Assembly: GCF_003208435.1 (NCBI RefSeq)
Contig: NZ_QKMF01000006.1
Coordinates: 217,200 to 281,199 of the forward strand
Direction of reading: 5' to 3'
DNA from: Pelagimonas varians
GTDB lineage: Bacteria; Pseudomonadota; Alphaproteobacteria; Rhodobacterales; Rhodobacteraceae
DNA length: 64,000 bases
Shown here: piece by piece, positions 17,093 through 25,638 of the stretch
How positions within the stretch are numbered: position 1 is the first letter of the stretch
How the letters are laid out: each line of letters begins with the position of its first letter
Program-made: the position numbers and the translations under genes
The notes under the pieces: generated by a model
What the model was told of the DNA's origin: nothing
What the model saw: only the letters and a program-made list of their open reading frames with translations
Database searches by the model: none

Positions 17093-18196
17093 TTGGCCGA
17101 TTCGGGAAACAGCGACGCTTTTGTCGCATTTGAACGCGTGCAAAAGAGCTATGATGGCGAGATTTTAGTCGTCAAAGATCTCAACCTGTCGATGCCCAAG
17201 GGCGAGTTTTTGACAATGCTTGGGCCATCGGGATCTGGCAAAACCACCTGCCTCATGATGCTTGCCGGGTTTGAGACAGCGACGCATGGCGACATCCTTT
17301 TGGACGGCGTCAGCATCAACAATATTCCCCCACACAAGCGCGGCATTGGCATGGTTTTCCAAAACTACGCTTTGTTCCCGCATATGACGATTGCAGAAAA
17401 CCTGAGCTTTCCGCTTGAGGTTCGCAAGATGGGCAAGTCACTGCGCGAAGAGAAGATCAAGCGCGCCTTGGACATGGTTGAGATGGGCGACTTTGGCGGT
17501 CGCCGTCCGGCGCAATTGTCTGGCGGCCAGCAGCAGCGTGTTGCTTTGGCGCGGGCCTTGGTGTTCGAACCTGAACTGGTTTTGATGGATGAACCGCTGG
17601 GCGCGCTCGACAAGCAGCTACGCGAAAAGATGCAGTTCGAAATCACGCACTTGGCCCATCAGCTTGGAATTACAACAGTTTACGTGACGCACGACCAAAC
17701 CGAAGCGCTGACAATGTCAGACCGGGTTGCCGTGTTCAACGATGGCCGTATTCAGCAGCTTGATCCGCCCGACACCCTGTATGAAAAACCGCAAAACAGC
17801 TTTGTCGCGCAGTTCATTGGTGAAAACAACACGCTTGATGGTGTGGTTACCGAGATCAAGGGCGACACCTGTATTGTGCGCCTTGATGGCGGTGAAATGC
17901 TGGATGCAACGCCGGTGAACGTGACCAAGGTTGGCGAGCGCACCCGCGTGTCGATCCGCCCTGAACGTGTTGAAATCAACAAAGAGCGCCTGCAAGACGG
18001 CGCGCATACGCTCAAAGCAGAAGTGCTTGAATTCATCTATATGGGTGACATTTTCCGCACCCGTTTGCGGGTCGCTGGCAATGATGAGTTCGTGATCAAA
18101 ACACGAAATGCGCCTGATCAGGAAAAACTTGTTCCGGGCACAATGATTGATATCGGCTGGCTGCCAGAAGACTGCCGGGCGCTGGACGCAACTTAA
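17093..18196 (+). CDS. Spermidine/putrescine-type ABC transporter ATPase
   Basis: A 367-residue PotA-like ATPase: Walker A GPSGSGKT (44-51), signature LSGGQQQRVALARAL, Walker B LVLMDEP, H-loop YVTHDQTEA, then a C-terminal OB-type (TOBE) regulatory domain from about 285. It energises uptake by the two permeases at 19798 and 21075. The TTG at 17093 has AGGGAG seven bases upstream; a GTG six bases earlier is possible, and the frame stays open far upstream with no family similarity. First gene of a five-gene operon. Confidence 0.9.
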   Translation: MADSGNSDAFVAFERVQKSYDGEILVVKDLNLSMPKGEFLTMLGPSGSGKTTCLMMLAGFETATHGDILLDGVSINNIPPHKRGIGMVFQNYALFPHMTIAENLSFPLEVRKMGKSLREEKIKRALDMVEMGDFGGRRPAQLSGGQQQRVALARALVFEPELVLMDEPLGALDKQLREKMQFEITHLAHQLGITTVYVTHDQTEALTMSDRVAVFNDGRIQQLDPPDTLYEKPQNSFVAQFIGENNTLDGVVTEIKGDTCIVRLDGGEMLDATPVNVTKVGERTRVSIRPERVEINKERLQDGAHTLKAEVLEFIYMGDIFRTRLRVAGNDEFVIKTRNAPDQEKLVPGTMIDIGWLPEDCRALDAT

Positions 18197-18212
18197 ATCA
18201 CCTATCCAATTG

Positions 18213-18240
18213 CCCCGCGGTGCACTCGCTGCGGGGTCTT
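18213..18240 (+). promoter_or_regulatory. Intercistronic hairpin between ATPase and binding-protein genes
   Basis: CCCCGC (18213-18218) pairs with GCGGGG (18231-18236) over a 12-base loop. It is followed by TCTTGT, too poor in T for a confident terminator. It may be a partial terminator or an mRNA end-stabilising hairpin. Confidence 0.4.
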
Positions 18241-18309
18241 GTAAGGGGGTGGGCCTGTAGCCCGTGTTCCACCTCCACTCACTCAAACGGGCAACTACGG
18301 GAGTAACTA

Positions 18310-19416
18310 ATGAAACTCACTAAGACACTTATGGCGACGACGGCATTGACCGTGGCTGCAGGTGCTGCTGTCGCTGAAGACATGGCAATGGAAATGACAC
18401 TTGTGTCATGGGGCGGCGCTTATCAGACCAGCCAAGACAAAGCCTATGTTCAGCCTTACCTTGAAGCTAACCCCGGCTTGACGGTCACTTGGGACGAAAG
18501 CTCAAGCGAAGCGGTCGCCAAACTGCGCGCTATGGACGAAACCGGCAACGTGACTTGGGATCTCGTTGACGTTGTAGCCTCCGATGCGATGCGTTTGTGC
18601 GACGAAGGTCTGGCAGTTGAGCTGGACGCAGATGCAGATCTGGCTGCCGCCCCTGATGGCACCTCGGCCAGCGAAGATTTCGGCGACCTGTTGGTTTCTG
18701 ACTGCTACGCACCACAGATCGTCTATTCGACAACCTTCGGCTATCGCACCGACCTCGTTGGTGACACTGCGCCTACGGATGTTTGCTCGATTTTTGACCT
18801 GGATGCATATCCTGGCAAACGCGCGCTGCAAAAGCGTCCGATCGACAACATGGAATGGGCCTTGTACTGCGATGGCGTCGAAAAATCGGCCATCTACGAC
18901 ACGCTGGGCACTCCCGAAGGTGTAGATCAGGCGCTGGCCAAACTCGACACCATTAAAGACCAAGTTGTTTGGTGGACTGCTGGTGCGGAAACACCTCAGC
19001 TTCTGGCCGATGGCGAAGTTGTCATGGGGTCGACTTACAACGGTCGTCTGTTCTCGGCGATTGCCGAGCAGAACCAGCCGATTGGTATGCTGTGGGACAT
19101 GCAGTCCTTTGACCTTGATGGCTGGATCGTTCCTGCCAACTTGCCAGCAGACCGCCAGGCGCGTGCGATGGACTTCCTGAAGTTCGCCACCGACACCCAG
19201 CGTCTGGCAGATCAGGCCGCCTACATTTCTTACGGTCCTGCGCGTAAGTCGTCTGCACCTTTGGTTGGCAAACACGCCGATCTGGGTATCGACATGGCAC
19301 CGCATATGCCAACCGATCCGGCAAACGCGACCAACGTTCACATCTATGACTACGAATGGTGGGCAGACAACCGTGACGATCTGGATGCAAAATTCCAGGC
19401 ATGGTTGGCACGCTAA
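18310..19416 (+). CDS. Periplasmic polyamine-type solute-binding protein
   Basis: A 368-residue PotD-family binding protein. The signal peptide is residues 1-22 (basic MKLTKT, hydrophobic core, AVA/ED cleavage). The mature protein opens with the LVSWGGAYQ pattern typical of spermidine/putrescine and related substrate-binding proteins. Two mature Cys (in MRLCDE and VSDCYAP) may form a disulfide. The ligand cannot be assigned from sequence; polyamines, gamma-aminobutyrate-like or amino-acid-derived cations are the family range. GGGAG precedes the ATG. Hairpins lie on both sides of the gene, consistent with its needing excess expression. Confidence 0.9.
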   Translation: MKLTKTLMATTALTVAAGAAVAEDMAMEMTLVSWGGAYQTSQDKAYVQPYLEANPGLTVTWDESSSEAVAKLRAMDETGNVTWDLVDVVASDAMRLCDEGLAVELDADADLAAAPDGTSASEDFGDLLVSDCYAPQIVYSTTFGYRTDLVGDTAPTDVCSIFDLDAYPGKRALQKRPIDNMEWALYCDGVEKSAIYDTLGTPEGVDQALAKLDTIKDQVVWWTAGAETPQLLADGEVVMGSTYNGRLFSAIAEQNQPIGMLWDMQSFDLDGWIVPANLPADRQARAMDFLKFATDTQRLADQAAYISYGPARKSSAPLVGKHADLGIDMAPHMPTDPANATNVHIYDYEWWADNRDDLDAKFQAWLAR

Positions 19417-19461
19417 CCTGTGAAACAGGAGGTGGGGGCATCGTCCCTGCCACACATCTAA

Positions 19462-19489
19462 TTGTCCGGCGGCCGTGCCCGCCGGACAA
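19462..19489 (+). promoter_or_regulatory. Strong intercistronic hairpin after the binding-protein gene
   Basis: A perfect ten-base stem TTGTCCGGCG (19462-19471) with CGCCGGACAA (19480-19489), loop GCCGTGCC, and no T-run afterwards. Such stems after binding-protein genes often block 3' exonucleases and raise that message above the permease messages. Confidence 0.6.
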
Positions 19490-19510
19490 CCCTGAAGACG
19501 GAGGCGCGCC

Positions 19511-19801
19511 ATGCCCAAGGGCTACATTATCGGACACGTAACAGTGAATGATCCCGAAGCTTACAAAGAATATGTTGAGCGAGACACACCAATCCTGAAA
19601 CGGTTGGGCGGCACGTTCATCATTCGTGGCGGGCAGTCCCAGATTGTTGAGGGCGAGGCGTATGCGCGCCACGTTGTCATTGAATTCCCAAGTTATGAAG
19701 CTGCTTTGACAGCCTATAATGACCCTGAATATCAAGACGTTGCTAAGATTCGCCATCGGACGGCGCAAAGCACGATTTTGGTTGTGGAGGGTGTAGAATG
19801 A
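19511..19801 (+). CDS. DUF1330 family small protein
   Basis: 96 residues with the ferredoxin-like dimeric alpha/beta-barrel pattern of DUF1330 (KGYIIGHVTVNDPEAYKEY at the start, GGTFIIRGG and VVIEFPSYEAALTAY later). Function unknown; relatives resemble dimeric barrel enzymes and monooxygenases. GGAGG lies seven bases before the ATG. The stop overlaps the permease start (ATGA), so it is firmly part of the transporter operon and may act on the transported compound. Confidence 0.85.
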   Translation: MPKGYIIGHVTVNDPEAYKEYVERDTPILKRLGGTFIIRGGQSQIVEGEAYARHVVIEFPSYEAALTAYNDPEYQDVAKIRHRTAQSTILVVEGVE

Positions 19802-21069
19802 GCGATGTAGCAGACACAGGCCCCATGCTAGCCGCTGATGGAACACCGCTGAAAAAGTCACTGGGACGGGCGCTGCGTCGTCAAAAGATGCGGGCGTTGA
19901 TGCTGATTGCTCCGCTGCTCTTGTTCATCCTTTTGGCGTTTATTTTGCCGGTTGGCGACATGCTTTATTGGTCGGTAAAAAACGGCATTGTCTCTGAAAC
20001 ACTGCCGCGCACGGTTGTGGCGCTCAAGGATTGGGATGCCAATTCCGGAGAGCTGCCTGACGAACCTGTCTATGCTGCTATGGCGGCAGACTTGCATGAG
20101 GCCTCTTTGGCCAAAACGCACACCAAAGTCGGTGTCCGGTTGAACTACGAAAACCCCGGTATTTCATCGCTGTTCCGCAAATCAGGCCGGGCGGCCAAAA
20201 AGTGGGAACCGGCGGCCGATGGCCCGTGGAAAGACCAGTTGATCGAACTGCACAAAGGTTGGGGTGACACCGCTGTTTGGCGCACTATTCAGACGTATTC
20301 TCCGCCTTTGACCAGCGGGTATTATCTGAATGCCGCTGACATGAGAGTCGGCCCCGACGGGCCGGAGATGCGCCCTGAAAATGAACGTATTTATATGCTG
20401 CTGTTTGGCCGCACACTTAAGCTGTCACTGATGATTACCCTAAGCTGCGTTTTGCTTGGGTATCCTGTTGCATGGCTGCTGGCGAACCTTCCAACGCGCA
20501 AGGCCAATATGCTTATGATCTTGGTGTTATTGCCATTTTGGACTTCGCTTCTGGTGCGTACCTCTGCATGGAAGGTCATGTTGCAACAACAAGGTGTGAT
20601 CAACGATGTCTTGGTATGGATCGGATTGGTTGCTGACGATGCGCGTTTGGTGATGATCAACAACCAGTTCGGCACGGTGATTGCTATGACCCATATCTTG
20701 CTGCCGTTCATGATTTTGCCAATGTATTCCGTAATGCAGACCATTCCCCCGACCTATCTTCGGGCGGCCAAAAGTCTGGGCGCAACGAACTGGACGGCCT
20801 TTTGGCGGGTGTATTTCCCACAATCTGTGCCGGGGATTGGCGCGGGGTCGATCCTCGTGTTCATTCTTGCGATTGGTTACTACATCACACCGGCGCTGGT
20901 CGGTGGAACCAAAGGCACCTTTATTTCCAACAGGATCGCCTTTCACATATCAAGCTCGCTCAATTGGGGCCTTGCGGCTGCTCTTGGAGCAATCTTGCTG
21001 GTGGTCGTGCTTCTTCTCTACTGGGCCTATGACAAGATCGTCGGCATCGACAACGTAAAACTGGGGTAA
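19798..21069 (+). CDS. Polyamine-type ABC permease (PotB-like) with an inserted soluble domain
   Basis: A 423-residue inner-membrane permease, clearly longer than the usual 280-310. TM1 lies at about 34-58. Residues about 61-198 form an extra hydrophilic segment where normal family members have a short loop. The standard five-helix BPD_transp_1 core follows from about 200, with the EAA-type cytoplasmic loop (RAAKSLGATNWTAFWRVYFP). By topology the insert should be periplasmic, where it could touch the binding protein. The start overlaps the DUF1330 gene by four bases. Confidence 0.88.
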   Translation: MSDVADTGPMLAADGTPLKKSLGRALRRQKMRALMLIAPLLLFILLAFILPVGDMLYWSVKNGIVSETLPRTVVALKDWDANSGELPDEPVYAAMAADLHEASLAKTHTKVGVRLNYENPGISSLFRKSGRAAKKWEPAADGPWKDQLIELHKGWGDTAVWRTIQTYSPPLTSGYYLNAADMRVGPDGPEMRPENERIYMLLFGRTLKLSLMITLSCVLLGYPVAWLLANLPTRKANMLMILVLLPFWTSLLVRTSAWKVMLQQQGVINDVLVWIGLVADDARLVMINNQFGTVIAMTHILLPFMILPMYSVMQTIPPTYLRAAKSLGATNWTAFWRVYFPQSVPGIGAGSILVFILAIGYYITPALVGGTKGTFISNRIAFHISSSLNWGLAAALGAILLVVVLLLYWAYDKIVGIDNVKLG

Positions 21070-21074
21070 ATGAT

Positions 21075-21929
21075 ATGAGCGGAATTCCTCCTTATGCCAC
21101 GATGCCCCAACGGGTTTGGTATTATACATTTCGGGTGATTTGTGGCCTGATCTTTGCTTTCTTGATCACACCGGTCTTGATCGTGATTCCACTGAGTTTC
21201 AACGCGCAGGATTTCTTTACCTTCACGCCGGAAATGCTGCGGTTTGATCCGGCGGGCTACAGCCTGAAGCACTACGAAGATTTCTTCACATCGGACGATT
21301 GGCAGTCCGCGCTTTGGAACTCGCTCAAGATCGCGCCTATGGCGACGATTTTGTCTGTCGGGTTCGGAACTTTGGCCGCGATCGGCCTGAGCCAACCACA
21401 TGTTCCGTTTCGGCGTGCGATCATGGCAATCTTGATTTCACCGATGATTGTACCGCTGATTATTTCGGCGGCGGGCATGTATTTCTTCTACAGCCGTATC
21501 GGTTTGCAAGGGACGTATCTGGGGGTTGTTCTGGCGCATGCTGCGCTGGGAATTCCCTTTGTGATCATTACAGTTACGGCGACGTTGGTGGGGTTTGACC
21601 GCTCTTTGACGCGGGCCGCGGCGAATATGGGCGCGGATCCTGTCACCACCTTTTTCAAGGTTCAGATGCCGTTGATTTTGCCCGGTGTGATTTCAGGCGG
21701 TTTGTTCGCCTTTATCACGTCGTTCGACGAAGTTGTGGTGGTTATTTTTGTTGGCTCTGCCAAGCAACAAACTCTGCCTTGGCAGATGTATATTGGCCTG
21801 CGCGAACAGATTAGCCCGACGATTTTGGCTGTTGCGACCATTCTTGTGGCGATCTCGATTTGTTTGCTGACAACGGTTGAATTGCTGCGCCGCCGGTCCG
21901 AGCGTTTGCGTGGGATGAGCCCGGGATAA
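21075..21929 (+). CDS. Polyamine-type ABC permease (PotC-like)
   Basis: A 284-residue permease of normal length with six predicted helices and the EAA loop (RAAANMGADPVTTFFKVQMP). It forms the heterodimeric pore with the preceding permease. The gene starts five bases after the preceding stop. It is the last gene of the operon, followed by a terminator. Confidence 0.92.
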   Translation: MSGIPPYATMPQRVWYYTFRVICGLIFAFLITPVLIVIPLSFNAQDFFTFTPEMLRFDPAGYSLKHYEDFFTSDDWQSALWNSLKIAPMATILSVGFGTLAAIGLSQPHVPFRRAIMAILISPMIVPLIISAAGMYFFYSRIGLQGTYLGVVLAHAALGIPFVIITVTATLVGFDRSLTRAAANMGADPVTTFFKVQMPLILPGVISGGLFAFITSFDEVVVVIFVGSAKQQTLPWQMYIGLREQISPTILAVATILVAISICLLTTVELLRRRSERLRGMSPG

Positions 21930-21964
21930 TTCGCTCAATTCCGATCAAATTTTCTACAAATAGT

Positions 21965-22006
21965 AAGCCGCGGAACCTTGAATGGGTCTGCGGCTTTCAT
22001 TTTTTC
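21965..22006 (+). terminator. Rho-independent terminator of the polyamine ABC operon
   Basis: AAGCCGC (21965-21971) pairs with GCGGCTT (21990-21996), with partial inner pairing, followed by TCATTTTTTC. Confidence 0.8.
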
Positions 22007-22057
22007 TCAAGGCTTGGGGCGGATTGTTGACCGAAACCCGCGTCCGAGGAAATTCAA

Positions 22058-23302
22058 ATGACCGAACTCAACCCGCAATTCACAGCCGAAGCAAAAGCCA
22101 CGTCATCGGAGGCATTGTTTCAGGTGTCCGAATTGTTCTATTCGCGGACGGATGATCGCGGTGTCATTCAATCGGGGAACAACATTTTCCAGCGCGTCTC
22201 CGGTTTTGAGTGGGATGAATTGCTTGGTGCTCCGCACAAAATTGTGCGCAATCCCGACATGCCCAAAGGGCTGTTTGAATTTATGTGGGGTCAGCTGAAG
22301 GCTGGGCACACAGTTGGTGCGTATGTAAAGAATCGGCGCAAGGATGGACGGTTCTACTGGGTCTTTGCTCTGGTGTCCAAAACCAGCGATGGTTATATTT
22401 CGACGCGGATGAAGCCAAGCTCGGAGCTTTTGAAAACGATCACAGGCATTTATCAAGAGATGCTGGCCGAAGAACACAAAGGTATGTCGCCCAAGGCAAG
22501 TGCAGAGTTTATGCACAAAAAGCTGATCGGGCTTGGATACATGAATTATTCCGCATTTCAAGCCACGGCAATTGCCGCAGAATACGAAGCTCGGTCCCGA
22601 AATCTTGGACGTCCATTGGACCAGTTGCAAAAACGCTTCACCGATATGTCGCGCGCGATTGAGCAGGTGCAAACCGAAACGACTGAAATGACCGAAGCGT
22701 TCAAAGCTATTCGGACGGTCCCGATGAATATGCGGATCATCGCGTCTCGGCTTGAAAACGCAGGTGGTCCAATCAGTGCCATTTCAGTGAACTACAGTCA
22801 AATGCTTGAGGAAATGTCCGCTTGGGTATCGACGTTTGTAGATGGTGAGGCATGTGTTTTTGCCCGCATCCGAGAAGCCATTTTGCAAGGGCAGTTTTTG
22901 GGTTTTGCTATGGCGCTTGAGCAAGAAATGATTGAGCTGTTCAAAAGCCAAGGTGGAACCTACCCGGAGAACATTGATCTGGATGAAGAGGCCAAGAATT
23001 TGGATAGCATGCGGGCCAAGTACCTTGATCAAACAGGTGATGCGTTGAGTAGCGTTGAAAACGAAGCAAAACGGTTCGGCCGCAGTGTGTTGGACATGAA
23101 ACGTTATGTGACGGGGCTAAGTTCGACGCGGATGATGTGCAAAATCGAAAGTGCGTCTTTGTCCAACTCTGGCACTGCGCTGTCGGGTATCGTTGATCAA
23201 CTTGATGCGTGCCAAAATGAGATTGAGCAACGCTTGGCGCGGATTGTCGAATTGAATTCGGTCATCCAAGGCAACACCTCGATGTTGCGCTCGTTGATAT
23301 AA
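22058..23302 (+). CDS. PAS-domain (Aer-like) signalling protein, no output domain recognised
   Basis: 414 residues. The N-terminal PAS domain (about 15-125) matches the aerotaxis type (GVIQSGNNIFQRVSGFEWDELLGAPHKIVRNPDMPKG-type text with NRRKDGRFYWV), which in Aer binds FAD. The rest is soluble and helix-rich, probably coiled coil. I see no transmembrane segment, HAMP, kinase, GGDEF or complete methyl-accepting signalling domain. It may sense redox state and act through a protein partner. Monocistronic, with its own terminator. Confidence 0.8.
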   Translation: MTELNPQFTAEAKATSSEALFQVSELFYSRTDDRGVIQSGNNIFQRVSGFEWDELLGAPHKIVRNPDMPKGLFEFMWGQLKAGHTVGAYVKNRRKDGRFYWVFALVSKTSDGYISTRMKPSSELLKTITGIYQEMLAEEHKGMSPKASAEFMHKKLIGLGYMNYSAFQATAIAAEYEARSRNLGRPLDQLQKRFTDMSRAIEQVQTETTEMTEAFKAIRTVPMNMRIIASRLENAGGPISAISVNYSQMLEEMSAWVSTFVDGEACVFARIREAILQGQFLGFAMALEQEMIELFKSQGGTYPENIDLDEEAKNLDSMRAKYLDQTGDALSSVENEAKRFGRSVLDMKRYVTGLSSTRMMCKIESASLSNSGTALSGIVDQLDACQNEIEQRLARIVELNSVIQGNTSMLRSLI

Positions 23303-23315
23303 TCAAGCAGGCAAT

Positions 23316-23345
23316 AAAAAGGCAGGGAAACCCCTGCCTTTTTAA
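23316..23345. terminator. Bidirectional terminator between the PAS gene and ilvE
   Basis: AAAAAGGCAGGG (23316-23327) pairs with CCCTGCCTTTTT (23332-23343), loop AAAC. A run of five A on one side and T on the other lets it serve both convergent genes. Confidence 0.88.
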
Positions 23346-23369
23346 TCATCAGTCTATGTCGCTAGGTCG

Positions 23370-24242
23370 TCAGCTGCGAACCAGTTTTTCATAGCTAGCA
23401 ACGATATCTTTTGTCAGGTCGCCAACCTCAAACGTGTAGTCGCCAATTTGCCCTACGGGCGTAACTTCCGCCGCGGTGCCGGTTAGCCAGCACTGCTCAA
23501 AGCTTTCCAGCTCTTCGGGCATGATGTGACGTTCGTGAACCGTGACCTGCTTTTCCTTGAGCATCTTGATGACAGTTTGGCGGGTCAATCCGTTCAAGAA
23601 GACATCTGCCTTGGGGGTATGCACCTCGCCGTCTTTCACAAAAAATATGTTGGCACCGGTTGCTTCGGCGACATAGCCGCGGAAATCCATGAACAATGCG
23701 TCGGAACAGCCTTTTGCCTCAGCCGCATGTTTGGAAATCGTGCAGATCATGTAAAGACCCGCAGCTTTTGCGTGCACCGGAATGGTTTCCGGGCTGGGCC
23801 GTTTCCACTTGGCGATATCCAGCTTTGCACCTTTGAATTTGGCGTCGCCATAATAGTTGCCCCATTCCCATGCCGCAATTGCAATGCGAACCGGATTGCG
23901 TGCAGACGCGACACCCATGTCTTCGCCTGCGCCGCGCCAGGCAACGGCCCGAACGTAAGCGTCGGTCAAACCATTGGCTGCCAAAACTTCGGCTTTTGCG
24001 GCTTCGATTTCATCCACCGAAAAGGGGATTTTGAAATCCAGCTCACCGGCTGAAAAATGCAAACGCTCTGAATGTTCGCGTGATAGGAAGATTTTTCCGT
24101 TGTACGCGCGCTCTCCTTCAAAGACCGAGCTGGCATAGTGCAAGCCATGGGTCAGGATATGGACGTTGGCCGCACGCCAGTCCACCAGCTGGCCATCCAG
24201 CCAGATTTTACCATCACGGTCGTCATATGCTCCATCAGCCAT
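23370..24242 (-). CDS. ilvE: Branched-chain amino acid aminotransferase
   Basis: A PLP fold-type IV transaminase interconverting leucine, isoleucine and valine with their 2-oxo acids. 290 residues: THGLHYASSVFEGERAY near 31-47, PLP lysine Lys159 in VHAKAAGLY, and the ATGANIFFV and GLTRQTVI motifs. The ATG at 24242 has AGGAG upstream and gives the usual N terminus; the frame stays open beyond it for over 600 bases, through the divergent petP gene, but that is antisense shadow. It is divergent from petP. Confidence 0.94.
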   Translation of the reverse strand: MADGAYDDRDGKIWLDGQLVDWRAANVHILTHGLHYASSVFEGERAYNGKIFLSREHSERLHFSAGELDFKIPFSVDEIEAAKAEVLAANGLTDAYVRAVAWRGAGEDMGVASARNPVRIAIAAWEWGNYYGDAKFKGAKLDIAKWKRPSPETIPVHAKAAGLYMICTISKHAAEAKGCSDALFMDFRGYVAEATGANIFFVKDGEVHTPKADVFLNGLTRQTVIKMLKEKQVTVHERHIMPEELESFEQCWLTGTAAEVTPVGQIGDYTFEVGDLTKDIVASYEKLVRS

Positions 24243-24398
24243 CGCGTCTCTCCTAGCGATCAAATTTACGAAAATTGCGCAATCCGCGTCCGTTTCGGAC
24301 ATAAAGTTGCTCAAAAACTGAGATTTGCTACCAGTTCCACCTTGGAATGTCAACAAGGCTGACTTAAACTGAATGCGAATGGCAGCTGTGAGGCCCAA

Positions 24399-24902
24399 AT
24401 GACAGATCCCCAAGGTAGCAGCGGCGAGACGCTGCTTTTTTTGACTGACGAGCAACTTCGGCAAGGGGCCGAGGCAATGTTCTTTGCTTATCGCGGGTTT
24501 ACTGCTGATCCCGACCGGATTTTGGCAGGGCTTAGTTATGGCCGTGCACATCACCGGGCGCTGCACTTTATTCACGCGGCCCCCGGCACGACGGTGAATA
24601 ATCTGCTCAATACACTTGGGGTGACGAAGCAATCTTTGAACCGTGTTTTGCGGACAATGGTGGAAGATGGATTGGTCGAAAGCCGAGTCGGCCGCAACGA
24701 CCGCCGCGAACGTCACTTGCATCTCACAGAAGCCGGGGACACGCTGGAACGTCAATTGTCCAATGCCCAACGCGCCCGAATGCGCGCTGCCTACAAGCAA
24801 GCAGGCCCCGAAGCCGTGGCAGGTTTTAGAAAAGTCCTCGAGTCGATGATGGACCCGGAGATGCGCAGGCAGTATCAACGCCTCAGGGAGGGCCGCGGAT
24901 GA
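24399..24902 (+). CDS. petP: MarR-family regulator, PetP-like
   Basis: A 167-residue winged-helix protein with the DNA-recognition region LGVTKQSLNRVLRTMVEDGLV and the wing motif RVGRNDRRERHLHLT. Paired by a four-base overlap with an OmpR-type response regulator, it matches the petP-petR arrangement described in Rhodobacter capsulatus, where the pair is needed for cytochrome bc1 and c2 expression. The assignment rests on family and gene order from memory; petABC is not in the window. Confidence 0.72.
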   Translation: MTDPQGSSGETLLFLTDEQLRQGAEAMFFAYRGFTADPDRILAGLSYGRAHHRALHFIHAAPGTTVNNLLNTLGVTKQSLNRVLRTMVEDGLVESRVGRNDRRERHLHLTEAGDTLERQLSNAQRARMRAAYKQAGPEAVAGFRKVLESMMDPEMRRQYQRLREGRG

Positions 24903-25600
24903 GCGAACCTGATGCACATTTATTGATTGTTGACGACGACGAGCGGATTCGCACGTTGCTGCAAAAGTTCTTGATCCGAAATGGCTTTTTGGTCAGCGCA
25001 GCCCGAGACGCCGCGCATGCGAGAAGAATTTTGGCGGGGTTGGACTTTGATTTGATTGTTTTGGACGTGATGATGCCAGGCGAAGACGGCGTCAGCCTGA
25101 CACGCGGCATTCGTGAAACGTCGGGAACGCCAATTTTGCTGTTAACGGCGCGCGCCGAAACCGATGACCGGATCAAAGGATTGGAAGCGGGCGCGGATGA
25201 CTATCTCGCCAAACCGTTTGAGCCCAAAGAACTGCTTTTGCGGATCAATGCGATTTTGCGCCGGATGCCGGACGCTGGGACGGACGATGCGGCCCCCAAA
25301 TTGCTCACACTCGGGGATATCCGGTACGATATTGACAGAGGCGAGATGTGGCGAGGCGAAGAGTTGATCCGCCTGACCGCCACTGAAAGCCAATTGATGC
25401 GGATTTTCTCGGGCCGTCCGGGCGAACCGGTCAGCCGGTCTGATCTGGTCGAAGAGTTGGGCCGCGACAAGGGGCAAGCGCAAGAACGCGCCGTTGATGT
25501 TCAAATCACCCGACTGCGCCGCAAATTGGAATCCGATCCCAAACAACCACGCTATCTGCAAACTGTGCGCGGTGCGGGATATATGTTGGCACCGGACTGA
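24899..25600 (+). CDS. petR: OmpR-family response regulator, PetR-like
   Basis: 233 residues. The receiver has Asp12-14, phospho-acceptor Asp56 in LIVLDVMMP, and the KPF switch. The C-terminal winged helix runs from about 135, with RLTATESQLMRIF and VDVQITRLRRKLE. No sensor kinase is adjacent, consistent with PetR being reported without a cognate kinase. Translationally coupled to the MarR-type gene by an ATGA overlap. The PetR name is inferred from the pairing. Confidence 0.72.
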   Translation: MSEPDAHLLIVDDDERIRTLLQKFLIRNGFLVSAARDAAHARRILAGLDFDLIVLDVMMPGEDGVSLTRGIRETSGTPILLLTARAETDDRIKGLEAGADDYLAKPFEPKELLLRINAILRRMPDAGTDDAAPKLLTLGDIRYDIDRGEMWRGEELIRLTATESQLMRIFSGRPGEPVSRSDLVEELGRDKGQAQERAVDVQITRLRRKLESDPKQPRYLQTVRGAGYMLAPD

Positions 25601-25638
25601 TCCGGGCCGACTCACTTTTTCATTGCATAGGACGCTAA

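Noticed and set aside
22103..22672. 189-codon minus-strand frame opposite the PAS-protein gene
   Set aside because: Antisense shadow of the PAS domain; no start signal.
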